Shown here in pieces: positions 1 through 11,687 of a DNA stretch of 64,000 bases (the first letter of the stretch is position 1; each line of letters starts with the position of its first letter). A program made the position numbers and the translations under genes. The DNA comes from Thozetella sp. PMI_491 (Eukaryota; Ascomycota; Sordariomycetes; Chaetosphaeriales; Chaetosphaeriaceae). Location: positions 1,469,415 through 1,533,414 of the forward strand of contig MU270020.1 in the NCBI GenBank assembly GCA_021432635.1, read 5' to 3'. A model generated the notes under the pieces. That model was given only the letters and a program-made list of their open reading frames with translations, was not told the DNA's origin and did no database searches.

Positions 1-37
1 GATCGCCCTTATCTAGTAGGAGCCCTTTTGTTGATTA

Positions 38-130
38 CTCGGGGGTCTGTGCGAGAGCTCGTAAGACCCCCTACTTCGTAGGGGGTCACAAAACCGTGGG
101 ATGGATCAAAACTGTGGGACAAAACCCCAC
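38..130 (+). repeat. left terminal inverted repeat of the pogo-like element
   Basis: The repeat begins CTCGGGGGTCTGTGCGAG directly after a TA. It matches the reverse complement of 2934-3025 with one mismatch and one single-base gap, both near the inner end. It contains a perfect 10-bp stem with a 3-nt loop at 65-87 and two GTGGGA words just inside it, which are plausible transposase contacts. At about 92 bp it is longer than the short repeats usual for Fot1 elements. It escaped most of the decay seen in the interior. Confidence 0.93.
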
Positions 131-1329
131 CAGATTTGTATGGGGATCCGTATAGAACAACTGGAAGCACCCTCCACTATATGCAGCATATCCACCAGAT
201 CAACTGGTAAATATCGTGAGCGTGGTGTTTTGAGGGTCTCTGGAGCTCCCATCGCGTGGATCGCCAAAATAAGTATGTGATTTTATTTACTATGGTGGCC
301 AGCGCCCACTACAGTACACGCCACGCGCCACGACCCAGCTACTAGGCCGACCATCATACCCAGCATTTATCACTATATAAATCATAGTGTAGATCTATAA
401 CTCTTTATTTTTAAGCCTTTTGTGCTAGTTATATACCGTTAAATAGTCCTAGCTGGTTAATCAGCCCCAGCGTAAGTAAGTTCAACTTAGATCGCGTGGC
501 AAAAAGGATACACTCCCACGACTGTAGCTGTAGTAGTATAGAGAGCTCCTCTGCTGTAAATTACACCTCTCTGGTATTGTTAGTATCATTAGTATTGTCG
601 TCAGACCCTAAAGAGTTACTAGAGACGTTTAATATTATAAGATCATCAGTATAAGACCCCCTCTTCCTATATAAGGGTGTATCTACAAGGATCACGTCAC
701 AAAGGAGGCAGTTAAAGCATAGGTTAGGTATAATAGTCAGCGTAGTATCAATAGTAAAGAAGGGCTTTTTTCTATGCTTTTAAGACTAGCTACTAGTAGA
801 AAGGGGGTGACTCTTATTAAGAGGAATAAACTCCTTAGCCTTCCTTATATATTCTAGCCACTCCTTAAAGGTCTTTTAGTAAAGGCACCCCTTATCACCT
901 ACAATCTTATTCTCTAGTTTCCTCTTCTACTTAGAATACTTATCCCTAAGTAACTATAGCTTACACTTCTTGATATTAAAGACGATCTTCACTTATTCTT
1001 ACTGGCAAGCAGCTGCCTCTTTCTCTATATGACTCGTCTAGAGATAGTAAAGGTATACGATAGAGGATATTATAATTAACTTATCCTTTAGCTATATAGT
1101 ATACCTCCTTACCTTCTTCTCTACTAGACACTTAAGACAAGTAATCCAGTTAGTAGTAAAAGTCTCTATATAGTAAATCGCTATAATACTCTCCTTAAGT
1201 ATCTCGTCCACTACCCTAATACCCTCCCTTATTAACAAGCTAAGGATATCACTATACCTTATACTAATATATTAAAGACTATAATTAGTAATTATAAGAC
1301 AACTATTAAAGTCCTAATTATATTAAGAT

Positions 1330-2831
1330 ATAACAGCATCTCCCCTATAGCTACGCGTAAGATTCTCTAACACTAGTATATAGTCAACCAGCCAAATACT
1401 AGTATTAGTAAAGCCATTCAAGATATAGTACCACTAGAAGCTAATATCAATAAGACTTTAGATAAGAAACAGTAAGTCCACACTTTCCACACAGTCTAGG
1501 CTATACTAATACATAATCTCATCACAAAATCCAACCTAGAAAACGTCAGCTTGCCACTATTAATATAAAACCTCATATTCTTCTAGTACTAGGTCTTTAT
1601 AGACTAGAAAACACTAACATCAAGTAGTTAAAGATAGTAGGAGAAATAAAAAGGGAGGAAGAGAGACAGGATATCAAACATCACACAGTACTTAAGCAGA
1701 TCAAGTCTATAGTAGCCAGAGAAACTATCTAGTACTAAGAGATACTAGATCCTTATCTCCTTCTTATTTTAGTTATATATAAAGTATTAACAAGGGAAAA
1801 GGTTTAAATCTAAATCCTCCCCCTTAACGATAGAGCTTTATCAATACTTATCACACCTAAACCACTCCTTTAATATATAGCTATACTATTAAAACTCTAT
1901 ATAGAGATAGAAACTCTTATAATTAAAGTGCTATATCTAGTCTATTATAATCTCCTTTAAGCTAAAGCTAGTATTAAACCAGGCAAATAATACCTAGTCG
2001 TTAAGAGGAGCGTCTCCCTAGCTCTTATCTAGGTATATCTTAAAGATATAGAGAGGCTAGATATACTCACCAGCAGCATTTACACTTACAACCATTATTA
2101 TCAACTCTTAGTTAGTAAAGTCAACGACTTAGCCCTATATAAATAATCAATTAGTTAGAGAGCTTTATCTAGAGTATAATACTAACCTTTAACACGTTAG
2201 TTATAGTCTTTAAACAGAGGATCTCAAAGCAGCTAGAGACAACGCCTAGTTAGAAGCCACTCTTATCAACGTTCTACACACCAGAGGCCACAAGGTAGTA
2301 TCTTTGCCTAGCTAACTCAAGGATATTAAAGAAGCTCTCTATATACTTGACTTACAGACCAACTGATACTTATACTACCTCTACTACCTTTGTATAGATC
2401 CTCGAGAACTACACCAAGTCTCTGATCCAGCGCAGATACCACACCTTTAAGACTGGGCCAGCCGGAACGGCACGCTGCGTACGAAGTTCGTTCGCCATCA
2501 TCTCCACCAACAAACGGTCCACAAACAGCCCACTGTCGACAGCGAGGCGGAGGTAGTGGTTGAGGGCAGTATCTTCATAGATCATAAGCGTGGTCGGTCT
2601 CCCTAGCATTCCACCACGAGACCAGGGCAACCCCGTCTCTTTAAGGCTCTTAAAGTGCCTCCCGACGGCGGAGGAGCTACACTTGTATCGCGAGGAGGCG
2701 AGGAGGATCGTGGGGAGCTTTCCGCCGTACGCTATAGTATCTCGGCCGCTCTCAAAGCGCTCCCTGGCGCGAATCAGCCATCTAGCTACAAGGAGGGGAA
2801 CAGGCTCTGGATCTGGCTGGTCGGCCGGCAT
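1330..2831 (-). pseudogene. degraded Fot1/pogo transposase (HTH plus DDE)
   Basis: The ATG at 2829-2831 opens 140 intact codons (2409-2831) that resemble the CENP-B-type helix-turn-helix of pogo transposases, including GRPTTLMIYEDTALNHYL and a VEMMANELRTQR helix. Downstream, in the same frame but with many stops, residual DDE motifs appear in order: NVDKSGF near 2250-2273 (normally N-x-DE-x-GF), VVSVNAAGEY near 2062-2095, LLVLDS near 1712-1745 (second aspartate region) and LLDVSVF near 1603-1626 (normally LQPLDVGCF). The second glutamate-to-lysine change is G to A and the stops are C to T on the coding strand, both as RIP produces. The true end of the gene is unclear; 1330 is approximate. Confidence 0.8.
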
Positions 2832-2933
2832 TTTAGGGACGAAATGGCCAGTTTAGACTAAGATATCACGAGAAACACAGGTCAAAATGTTCAATTGTAT
2901 GGAAAACGCGCTGTATGGAACACGCTACGCGAT

Positions 2934-3025
2934 GTGGGGTTTATCCCACAGTTTTGATCCATCCCACGGTTTTGTGACCCCCTACGAAGTAGGGGGTCTT
3001 ACGAGCTCTCGCACAGACCCCCGAG
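2934..3025 (-). repeat. right terminal inverted repeat of the pogo-like element
   Basis: This is the mirror copy of 38-130. It ends in the complement of the same CTCGGGGG tip and is followed by TA at 3026-3027. The 10-bp stem and 3-nt loop recur at 2976-2998. The near identity of the two arms, against heavy decay between them, suggests either that the insertion is not very old or that the arms offer few RIP targets. Confidence 0.93.
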
Positions 3026-3027
3026 TA

Positions 3028-3614
3028 GATGTTCCGGCCCTTAAAGTGGCGGCTGGAACGCCTCATGCCTTACGTAGCCGCTCACCTATGGGCCTTGCAG
3101 GGGTCTCGGTAGATTCCGCGCTTGCTGCCGAGATCCTTCCCCAAGCTTTCAAAGCTTCCACCATACCATCGTCATCTCCCATTGCAACCCGCAAATCTAA
3201 AGCGACTCTTGCGGTTGCATCTCGCATCTTTTATCCTTGGACGCTCCCTCCGCACCAGGGGCGCTGCCGTCGCGCAGAGCCGTACCCTCTGCATTCTTTT
3301 CTCGGCCCCGCGCAGCTTCATCGACCCGCAGCTGTTACCGCCGCCGCCGCCACCGGACCTCGTGATCTCTGGCCGAAGCTCCAACCTGCAACTTGGATTA
3401 TCTTGTTCGCTGCTTCGTACCTCTTCTATCGGGCCCTCAACTCAGGCCATCGCCATCGACGCCCGACCGCCCCCCGCCCGCCCTGCATCCCTCCATGGCA
3501 TCAAGATAATTACACCACTCAGGCCCCGAAACCATCTTTGCGAGTGGCCTCTGCCTCTTGCGGAACAACTACCACACACTTTCACCTGCGGGCGCTCGGT
3601 CCCGCCAAATCACC
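3028..3614. other. intergenic; leader of the UBA/UIM gene
   Basis: This stretch runs from the transposon's TA duplication to the next start codon. It is pyrimidine-rich (repeated ccgcc and cctc tracts), as fungal promoters and leaders often are. Long open frames occur here on both strands because of base composition, but none resembles a protein. The transposon therefore sits less than 600 bp upstream of a housekeeping gene. Confidence 0.6.
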
Positions 3615-6400
3615 ATGGCGGCCAACGTGCCATATCCGACGGACGAGCTGATTGAGACTGCGATGGCGATGACTGAGTATTCAAATCGTAATGTCATGAT
3701 TGCTGCGCTCCAGGCCAAGAACAATGACCTCGAGGCGGTCATGAACGAGTGGTTCGACGATGCCGAGAAGGTCAGCACCTGCTGCGCTTCAAGCTGGAGC
3801 TTGCTGCCCTTGCCTCGCTGCTTTGCGCGACCGTTGGTTCACAAACTAATAAGAACATTGCCCTTAGTTCAAGAAAACGTATAGCTGGGACGAAGCCGCG
3901 TTTAGCGCTGATCGTGATGGGAACGGCTGGCCTGGCCAGCCCGCACCGTGTACGTACAGCCTCGCCCATCCACGCCCCTTTCCACGTCGAGCTCTGAACT
4001 GACAAGAATAGCCTTCCTAATCCAGGGCCCTGACGAAGGTCCAGTGCTGCAAGGTGTAGATCCTACCGAGGGCTACTACCCCACTCCCCCTTCCCGACCG
4101 CCATCGCGAGCGAACAACATATCGCCCATGAGCCGGATTGTCGACCTGACCACCAACACATATGCGCCGAGTACAAAGCAGCAAGAAGATGAACAGCTGC
4201 AGAGGGCACTGGAGGCATCGATGCAGACGTCAGGCATAGCGACACCAATACCACAAGCCCCGCAAGAGGCTGGTATACTCGCAGCCGATGATGACGTGAA
4301 CATTAAACGTTTCGGCCCATCTACACGATTAGACTATGCAAACGAATGGGCAATGGTCCGGTTGGAGTCGGGTAGTGTGGACCCTGAACCTTCTCGGAGG
4401 AAACGCGACCCCGATACGCCCGTGTTTTTGCGATGCAGAGAGGTGCAGACTTGGTGCCAACACCGCGTTGGCCACATCGTCAGCACACTCCATAATATCC
4501 CGGCTGCCAGGAATCTCTTCCTCCGCCTCGGGACTGCTCCGGCTACGGGCTATGGAAACGACAAGGATTGGTGGAAAGGATCTCCCATCGTTCTCCCACA
4601 ATACCAGGCCGCTCAGGAGGCCGGAGTGGAGGTTGACTTGGTGACAAAGAGACTGCAATGGGAGGCGGAGCTTCATCGAGTAACAGCCTTCCTGGACGCT
4701 TCCGAGCGAAGCTACGGTACCGCCGATATGCTGGCTGGGGGCCTGGATGGAGCATACGATCCTGAGAAGGAGTTCTTGGATCAGTTGATAGCGACCCCCG
4801 ATGGCGCAGCTCCCGAGATTCGTAACCCCCTTCAGTCTGTCGTTGAGTATCTGTCCGTGGCTGGAGGGACGGTCGCACAGTCGACTAGTTTCTCCCTTTT
4901 CGATCTCTGCCCTTCCGCCCAGGTACTCAGAGACGCCGAGAACCTCTACAATATTCTCGACGTCATCTTCTTCGGGGACGTGTTTTCAGAGCAGCCGTTG
5001 GAGACTGGCCACGTTACGCTCTTGGAGACCGCAGCCGAGGTCATTCCTATCAGGATCGGCGGCGATGACTCCCTGCAAAGGATGATTGATATCCCCGAGA
5101 CCCTATACATCGATCGGTACACCAGTGCACGCATGGATAGCATGAAGCAAGTCTTGATCGACATGAACAGGAACATAAGATCGCAATTCAAGGGAGTCCG
5201 GATCGAGGAGAGGCTGAATAAGATCGTCGACCCCTGGACCCAGGCCGTATCGGACAGGGAGCAGGCATATTTGCACAATATCGAATGCTATAAGTACAAG
5301 ATCAACTTGATCAAAACTCGCCGTCAGTGGCTCGATCACGAGAAGGCCCGTGCGGAACTGAAGGGAGATGGGGAGGACGAGCCCGATGAATTCTACTACC
5401 TGCCGAATCATGCGCCAGAGCCCAACTTGACCGATGAAGAGAAGGAACAAATTGCATATCTCGAATCGATGGTTGCAAAGCACGAGAGCGCACTGGCGGT
5501 ACGGAAGCGGCGGCTTGCAAGTGAGTATATTCCATTATATAATGCTTGCTCTACGTGGAGCGTGTTTCTTCTGCTCGCTTTAATAGAGCGCAGCTCATGT
5601 CATCTGCTTCCGAATGCTAACTAGGCAAAGATCTTGAAACCCAAAAGGAGGAGCTTTCCAAGATTATGCAGCAGCTCAGCACCGTTCTTACCGAGCCTTC
5701 TGACGATCCAAAGTGGAATCCTAGCCAAAAGTACACGCTCCGTGGTGTTGCAAACTCACTCGAGGCGGTATATATTCGGCGCCGGGAGACAGATCTGATG
5801 GAGCTTGACGAGGGGACAGAGCCCACTGAGCAATGGTGGAAGCTGTCGTACGAGCCCAACGACGACGGTCCCGCCATCAAATCAGAAAAGGTCTATTATG
5901 AGCGTGTCATGCGTGAGGCTTGCGGTGCTGGGACCAAGCCGATTCTCATATATGCTACCGAGAAGGCCCTCACCGAGGAACTGCTCCCGCTGGAGGATGC
6001 TATGAAGACATTTGTCAAATTTGACAACCGACACTTCAAGATGGAGTTGAACCAGGAAAGCCCACGCGAGACAAAGCGGTCAGGCTTTGAGGACCCTACT
6101 TCGCCGACCAAGAGGAACCGCGTCAGGTCCGACAGCATCGACTCGTTCGGCACCAATCGAGCATCTGCGGGCTCGTTGGACGACGACGACAGTGGTGTTC
6201 AAATGGACCTTCTCTCGAGCGGTGTGCCAGGAGACTTCGCGGACGATGCGCAGAGCCCGGGCGAGGTGGTGCAAGAAATGCAAGAAGTCAAGCACAGTCT
6301 TGGCTCCAGCCGAGGGCCTAGCTTTGCCGTCGGGGAAACCTCTATCATGGACCTCCCCATGGAAACAGGCATGGCCGAGATACAAGCGAGAGAGGACTAG
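3615..6400 (+). CDS. UBA/UIM ubiquitin-binding protein with a USP25/28-like, apparently catalytically dead USP fold
   Basis: Spliced model: 3615-3770, 3868-3949, 4012-5520, 5625-6400 (or a last exon from 5631), 840 residues. The start lies in a CACCATGGC context. Residues 1-50 form a UBA-like domain (MIAALQAKNNDLEAVMNEWF), and a ubiquitin-interacting motif QLQRALEASMQ lies near residue 140. The large middle exon contains a segment (VGHIVSTLHNIPAARNLFLR) like the start of USP catalytic domains, but no NTC(Y/W) cysteine box and no clear catalytic histidine box. Later parts are charged and coiled, with an acidic, serine-rich tail holding a PTSPTKRNR nuclear-type basic patch. The order UBA, UIM, USP resembles USP25/28. 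I infer a ubiquitin-chain reader or scaffold rather than a protease. The last intron has two in-frame acceptors, 6 nt apart. Confidence 0.82.
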
Positions 6401-7658
6401 GGACCCGATCTTAGTCCACTCTGGGACTTCGTCTACGATTGGGCAGTGCACGCGGCGAAACCCAACTTACATAGCGATGCCAATGCCAAAAGTGGCCGAT
6501 GAGCCACAAGCTAGGGGGCCTGGCTATACCTTTCCGCCAGGACCCTACGAACACAGGTTGGAACCGACTGCCGAAAGGCGGATGACAACCACAGGACAGC
6601 CACGGTGGTTGTCGCCGCTGAGCGTATTCAAAGCAGCCAGCCTGCTTGAAATCGAGGCCCGATAGGGAATGGAGGGCATATTTGGGACGAGCATTGAGGA
6701 TCTCCCGCCTTTGTAATGTGCGGCCATCTCTTGGGCGATATTCACGGCGCGAAACCTGCCATGGCGAATTACCGACCCATCTGTGGCACTCGGCGACCTG
6801 TGTTGAACTACCTTTCCAAGGGCAGTCTTGGGGCATCCGCCGTGGTGTCCGCGGTGGAGTGGTTATTGCTGATTTAGGACCTATCTGCTATGTGCGGTGC
6901 GCATCCGTCTTTGATGATCGCTGGCTATGTTGCTTAGATCTGCGAGAGCTGGGCGTGTGTAGAAGGTACATATACAACCTTTGAGGTTACGCTAGTCGCA
7001 AGGGGGCCGGGGGTCGCGGAGCTGGAAGATAATCTCATGTTCTGGTCAACCAGACACGGCGGGCTGCATATTGCAAGTTGGGAGGGGCAGCAGGGGAACT
7101 GCCTAGAATCTTGGCCAAGGCCCAACCTAGAGGAAGAAGAGGGCGAGAAAGAGGGCGTCAACATCATAAGCAGGTATGCAGGGAGATGTGGAATGCAATG
7201 CATGATACCCATAGGTTGAGATTCGTATAGGGATTGGTGGATATCAAGTTCTATAGACAACAACATGAAGCATCCAGCGAGCACATTGCTGACCTATTCC
7301 GGTTTCTGCATCGCAGCGAAGCTAGCCCCGCGACCCAAGTATCTTTCAAGAGCTTTGCCAGCGAATGCTGCCTTTGCTTGATACAAATGCTCTTCTTAAC
7401 CTGCCAACACGCTATCGGTGATGGCTCAGACGGTTCGGAAGACTTGCTCTCAGGATAGTAAGTGAGCATCGCAGGTCAAGGTAGTGAAATGGACTAGTTG
7501 ATTCGTCCTATGCAAATCCTAGCACCCATAATTGGCCGGAGGGCCCCAGGGGATAACCGAACGATCTATAGGACCCAAGCCCTCAATATACACGAAGTGC
7601 CGGCGGAAGCCGTGGCAACTCTTAATTCCGGGACCCAAAAAACCTGTTAGAAGGCCCT
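6401..7658. other. intergenic between convergent genes
   Basis: It separates the 3' ends of the UBA/UIM gene (plus strand) and vma-1 (minus strand). Several short open frames of 60-140 codons exist on both strands, but they show no domain, no start context and no splice structure. It presumably holds both 3' UTRs. I see no RNA gene or repeat in it. Confidence 0.6.
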
Positions 7659-9883
7659 TTACTCGTCCACCACCGAGGCAAACTTGTCAAGCATGCTCTG
7701 CTGGATAGCCTCATACTAATCGCAATGGGTTAGCATTTCTCTTATGGAGCCAAGGCAGTGCGATGCAAACTCACCTTCTTGCAGATCTTCTCCTCACCCT
7801 CGCTCGGCGCCTCGAACTTCAAGCTCTTCAGCTGCGACTGTAGCTCTTGGGTCGCATCGCGGACCTTGGCCCAGGTCTGGCCCTGAGTGATAGCTTTCTG
7901 GGCCTCGTCGTGGAAACCCATCATCAGCTTCATCATCCACTCCGTCTTCCAGATCGGGCAGAACTGGTCGTACTTCGAGTAGCCGTTCTGCTGCAAGAAG
8001 TCCTCCTTGATCAGAGTCGCAATGTCGAGCGTGATCTTGTCCGGGTCCGACAGCGCCGCCTTGCCGACCAACTGGACGACCTGGTCGAGCTCCTCGCTAT
8101 CGGACAGGAGCGTGCGGACGCGGTCACGCAGGCGCGGGAAGTCAGGATATTCCTTCTCGTACCACTTGTCCAGGATCATTGTGTACTTGCTGTAGCTGAG
8201 CGACGTGTTGATGGAGGGGAAGTGCTTGCGCTGCGCAAGCTTCTTGTCGAGACCCCAGAAGACCTGCACGATACTCAGAGTGGCTGATGTCACAGGATCG
8301 GAGAAATCACCAGCGGGGGGCGACACAGCACCCACGATGCTGACGCTACCCTCACGCTCCGGGCTGCCGAGAGCCTGGACCTTGCCGGCACGTTCGTAGA
8401 ACGAGGCCAGCTTGGCACTGAGGTAGGCGGGGAAGCCCTGGTCAGCAGGCATCTCTCCGAGACGTCCCGACAGTTCTCTCAGCGCCTCGGCCCAGCGAGA
8501 CGACGAGTCCGCCATCATGGCAACGTTGAGACCCTGGTCGCGGAAATATTCGGCCAGAGTGATGCCCGTGTAGATAGAGGCTTCTCGGGCAGCGACGGGC
8601 ATGTTAGAGGTGTTTGCAATCAGCGTAGTCCGCTTCATGATGGGTTCCTTGCGGCCGTCGACCTCGATGGAGAGTTCGGGAAAGTCCTTGAGCACCTCGG
8701 CCATCTCATTGCCACGCTCTCCGCACTATCCACATCCGGAGTCAGTAATTGCCTTAAGCGCGGCTGAGAAATACCTGAAGACCTCGAATTGGTTCGTGGG
8801 CCAGCTATGACGCCGCAACGGAAATATTGTAATCTGGAATACGTACCCCGACATAGACGATGACATCGCTGTTGGAGAACTTGGAGACAGACTGAGAAAT
8901 GACAGTCTTTCCGCACCCGAAAGCGCCGGGAATGGCAACGGTACCGCCCTGCACAGAAGGGAAGAGGGCATCCAGCACACGCTGGCCGACGAGGAACGGC
9001 TTGTCGGCGGACAGCTTTCCGGTGGTGGGGCGCGGTACTCGAACGGGCCAGGTCTGCATCATGCCATACTCGGTCTTCTTGCCGTCGAACTCAACCTCCA
9101 GGATCTTTTCCTCGACGGTGTAGCTTCCCTTGGATGCGATCTTGGTGATGGTGCCGCGAGCGCGGGGTGGGAGCAGGATTTTGTGGACTGTGATGAACGA
9201 GTTCTCGTATACGGTGCCCCAGACGTCGCCGCCAGAAATGTGATCACCGACCTTCGCCGTCGGAGTGAAGTCCCACTTCTTCTTGCGATCGAGGGCAGGC
9301 GTCGCGATGCCACGGGGAATGTAGATGCTCTGGGATACCTCCGCAATCTTCTCGAGGGGGCGTTGGATGCCGTCGTAGATGTTGTTGAGCAGGCCGGGAC
9401 CGAGCTCTACGGAAAGAGGCTTGCCGGTGCGGATTACCGGGTCACCGACCTTGACACCAGCTACCCGCAGAATCACGTCAGACCTCTGCATGGCGTGGCC
9501 GCCCGGACGAGACGAGCGGCAGGTTTGGAAGATGCTACATACCGGTCTCCTCGTAGACCTGAATGGTCGCTTGGTCCCCGTTGATTCGGATGACCTCTCC
9601 AACGAGCTGGTCGTGGCTGACTTTGACGAGCTCGTACATGGCGACACCAATCATGTCCTCTGCCACGACGACCGGCCTGCGGAGGAGTTAACAAGATGCG
9701 ACCGAGGCCGGCGGGCGGAGAGATTGAACGCACCCAGACACAGAGTAAATCTTGCCGGTATTGAGCTCGGACTCGGCGCCATTTTGCTGTTTCGTAGCTG
9801 CCTGTCAGTGGGCTGCGACGCAGGCCGCGAGGAGGGGCAGGCGGCTGCGGTGAGGGAATTGAGGGAGCACTCACAGGGGCCAT
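7659..9883 (-). CDS. vma-1: V-type proton ATPase catalytic subunit A
   Basis: Six exons on the minus strand: 9875-9883, 9734-9786, 9543-9676, 8847-9460, 7775-8725 and 7659-7715, giving 605 residues, close to the usual fungal length. The first exon is only MAP. The protein starts [20 protein letters not shown]. The Walker A loop GAFGCGKT lies near residue 243 and is followed by the V-ATPase A-subunit motif CGERGNEM; the C-terminus is [10 protein letters not shown]. It is the ATP-hydrolysing subunit of the V1 sector, which acidifies vacuoles and other endomembranes. No intein interrupts the P-loop region, unlike Saccharomyces VMA1. All donors are GTRNGT type (GTGAGT, GTGCGT, GTATGT, GTACGT, GTGAGT). 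Confidence 0.97.
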
Positions 9884-11662
9884 TTTGGACGGAGCACGAC
9901 GGGGCGCGGGGGGAAATGAAGACTCTGATGGCGATACGATAATTGTCGGCGTAGGAGGGAGAGTCGCAGAGGGTGGTGGCGATGTCGAGAGCTCAAACGA
10001 GGATGTTGGCGATGTTGGAAGTGGATGCTGGGAAGCTTCCTCCACAGTGGACGAACCAGAAGCTCGAGCTAGCTCTTGGCTGGCAGTCGCAGCCCACGGT
10101 ATCGGCACAGTGGCAGCTGCCTCGAGTGGAGGCGATGATGCACTGTTGTGGCTGGCGGGTCGCGCGTGCTCCGAGCGCACCAGCAGCTCAACCAACGACG
10201 GCCGAGCTCTCAAACGCGGCCGTAGTCCGAGCTGCATCCAGAAGGAATATCAAGCTCTCTGGTGCGACGGTGTAGCGATCGTTTGTCTTTTTTATTGCTC
10301 TCCTGGGGAAAGTGAAGGATCGCTGCCGTCAGTACTTTGTTTCCGCGGTTGTTATGCCCAGGGTGGCTGTACGGAATAATGCTGAGGGGCGCAAGGGAGG
10401 CGCTAACAGCGGGTCCCACATCAAGCCTGAGTTTGGCCTAACTGCCGCCAGCCGTTGTGTACTATCGAAGACGTTTGCGGAGGTAGGAGGTAACCTGGGG
10501 AGATACTCGCCCCCAAAGTCTAAGTCTGGGCAAGAGACGAGCAGCTTGACCATCCGACCTGGTCGTCGGGTTGCTAAGCTCAAGCTACGGAAGAAGGTCG
10601 TGCCACATGGGGATGCACTCCAGCTTGCCAATAGAACCCACGTAGCCAGGTCATCATTCCCGAAGCTGTCTTGCAGCTAGATGAGCCAACGACGAGACGC
10701 ACACCGTCCAGAGGCTCGCCCTCCTGGCCGTAGGCTTCGGTGCTGGGTTTCGCCAACTGCGTCTCGGGTATCTCGGAACAGCTTGTCTATAATGCTGCAG
10801 CATGATCGTTTCGGTATCCTAGCCGGAACTCATCCCTGGTACTCCACGTCATCTACATAAGCTGGATAAAGTAGCTCGCTAGCAGCCCGAATTCGTCACT
10901 TTCCGTCTTCTAGCGAGCTGATCTAGGCAAGGTCTAGCCGTAGAAACGTATATGACCTTCATCTTGATCGGACAGGGTGGGAGGCCGTACTAGCTCGGAA
11001 ATCAGATCTTGTTTGTAATCATACTGCTCTGCTTCAGCGCCACGAAATTGGTGTCTGCCGCGAGCTACCCCGACGTTGTAATATGCATGGTGCTGACCTG
11101 TCGGACACATGATGACCCATGGTCACAGTGGGGGAGGCACATGTCAAGCATAGCCGTATGCTGTTGCCTTGGCTACTTGGTTCCGCCATCTCAGCTCTGA
11201 GACCATGGCCAGCTGCCTCTGGGCCAGGTGGTGGCTGAGGCCGAGCCTGATTGGAAGGCTGTCCCGCCCTGTGCATGCACTTCTTTTAGGTTTGTCTACC
11301 TGGCTGCTTCGACACTCCAAAACTCTAATTAATACGCAGAGAAAAGTATCTAGGGTTTTCTCATGGGAGCCTCCAGCCCGAGACTCATTTCGGCTGTTTC
11401 TAGACCCCCGGATGCACCTTTCCCACATTCAACTCAATAGGGCCGGACAAGCTAGGTATCAAGTCAAGACAATTGTTGATTACTGATGCCCAGTCCTAAA
11501 TAGTGGGGTAGAATAGACGGCGTCTTAGCTGTACCTAGTTTATGCCACCGCCTTCATCATATGCAATCAATCCGGTAGCTTCTCTTCTCCCCTCTTTTTC
11601 TTCCTCCTCAGCAAGCCCGCCTCGTGTTTCAAATAGTCGACCTGAACCCTCCAGTTCAACGA
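9884..11662. other. vma-1 promoter side and gene-free stretch up to tRNA-Ile
   Basis: This 1.8 kb stretch holds the vma-1 leader (CT-rich on the minus strand near 9884-10030), then mixed sequence without a convincing gene. Open frames of 70-190 codons, for example at 10312-10680 and 11169-11486, lack homology, splicing or codon structure. No repeats or RNA genes are seen. Confidence 0.6.
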
Positions 11663-11669
11663 GGTCGGT

Positions 11670-11681
11670 TAGCTCAGTTGG
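11670..11681 (+). promoter_or_regulatory. pol III A box of tRNA-Ile
   Basis: TAGCTCAGTTGG matches the A-box consensus TRGYNNANNNG. It lies wholly upstream of the D-stem insertion, so the insertion does not break it. The A-to-B spacing is stretched to about 110 bp by the two inserts. Confidence 0.85.
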
Positions 11682-11687
11682 TTAGAG

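Larger units (their letters stand above)
38..3025 (-). mobile_element. Fot1/pogo-like (Tc1-mariner superfamily) DNA transposon, RIP-degraded
   Basis: A 2,988 bp element is bounded by near-identical inverted repeats (38-130 and 2934-3025) and by TA dinucleotides at 36-37 and 3026-3027, the target duplication used by Tc1/mariner and pogo elements. The transposase lies on the minus strand, starting at 2831. The interior from about 300 to 2400 is very rich in TA and TAG/TAA. The stops fall where CAG or CAA would be expected, and all the transposase motifs read in one frame, so the decay is by point mutation, as RIP (C to T, mainly at CpA) produces. About 1.1 kb lies beyond the recognisable DDE domain; it contains a lysine-rich stretch but nothing I can name. 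The element is non-autonomous in this state. Family assignment rests on residual motifs, not on an alignment. Confidence 0.88.

Noticed and set aside
2887-3651. 254-codon open frame on the plus strand
   Set aside because: It crosses the transposon's right arm into the leader of the next gene, is proline/arginine-rich through base composition and has no domain.
7659-9883. Intein in vma-1
   Set aside because: The P-loop region reads straight through into CGERGNEM with only an ordinary 121-nt intron between, and the spliced length is normal.
10312-10680. 122-codon open frame upstream of vma-1
   Set aside because: No start context, introns or recognisable domain; it lies in a region open in several frames.
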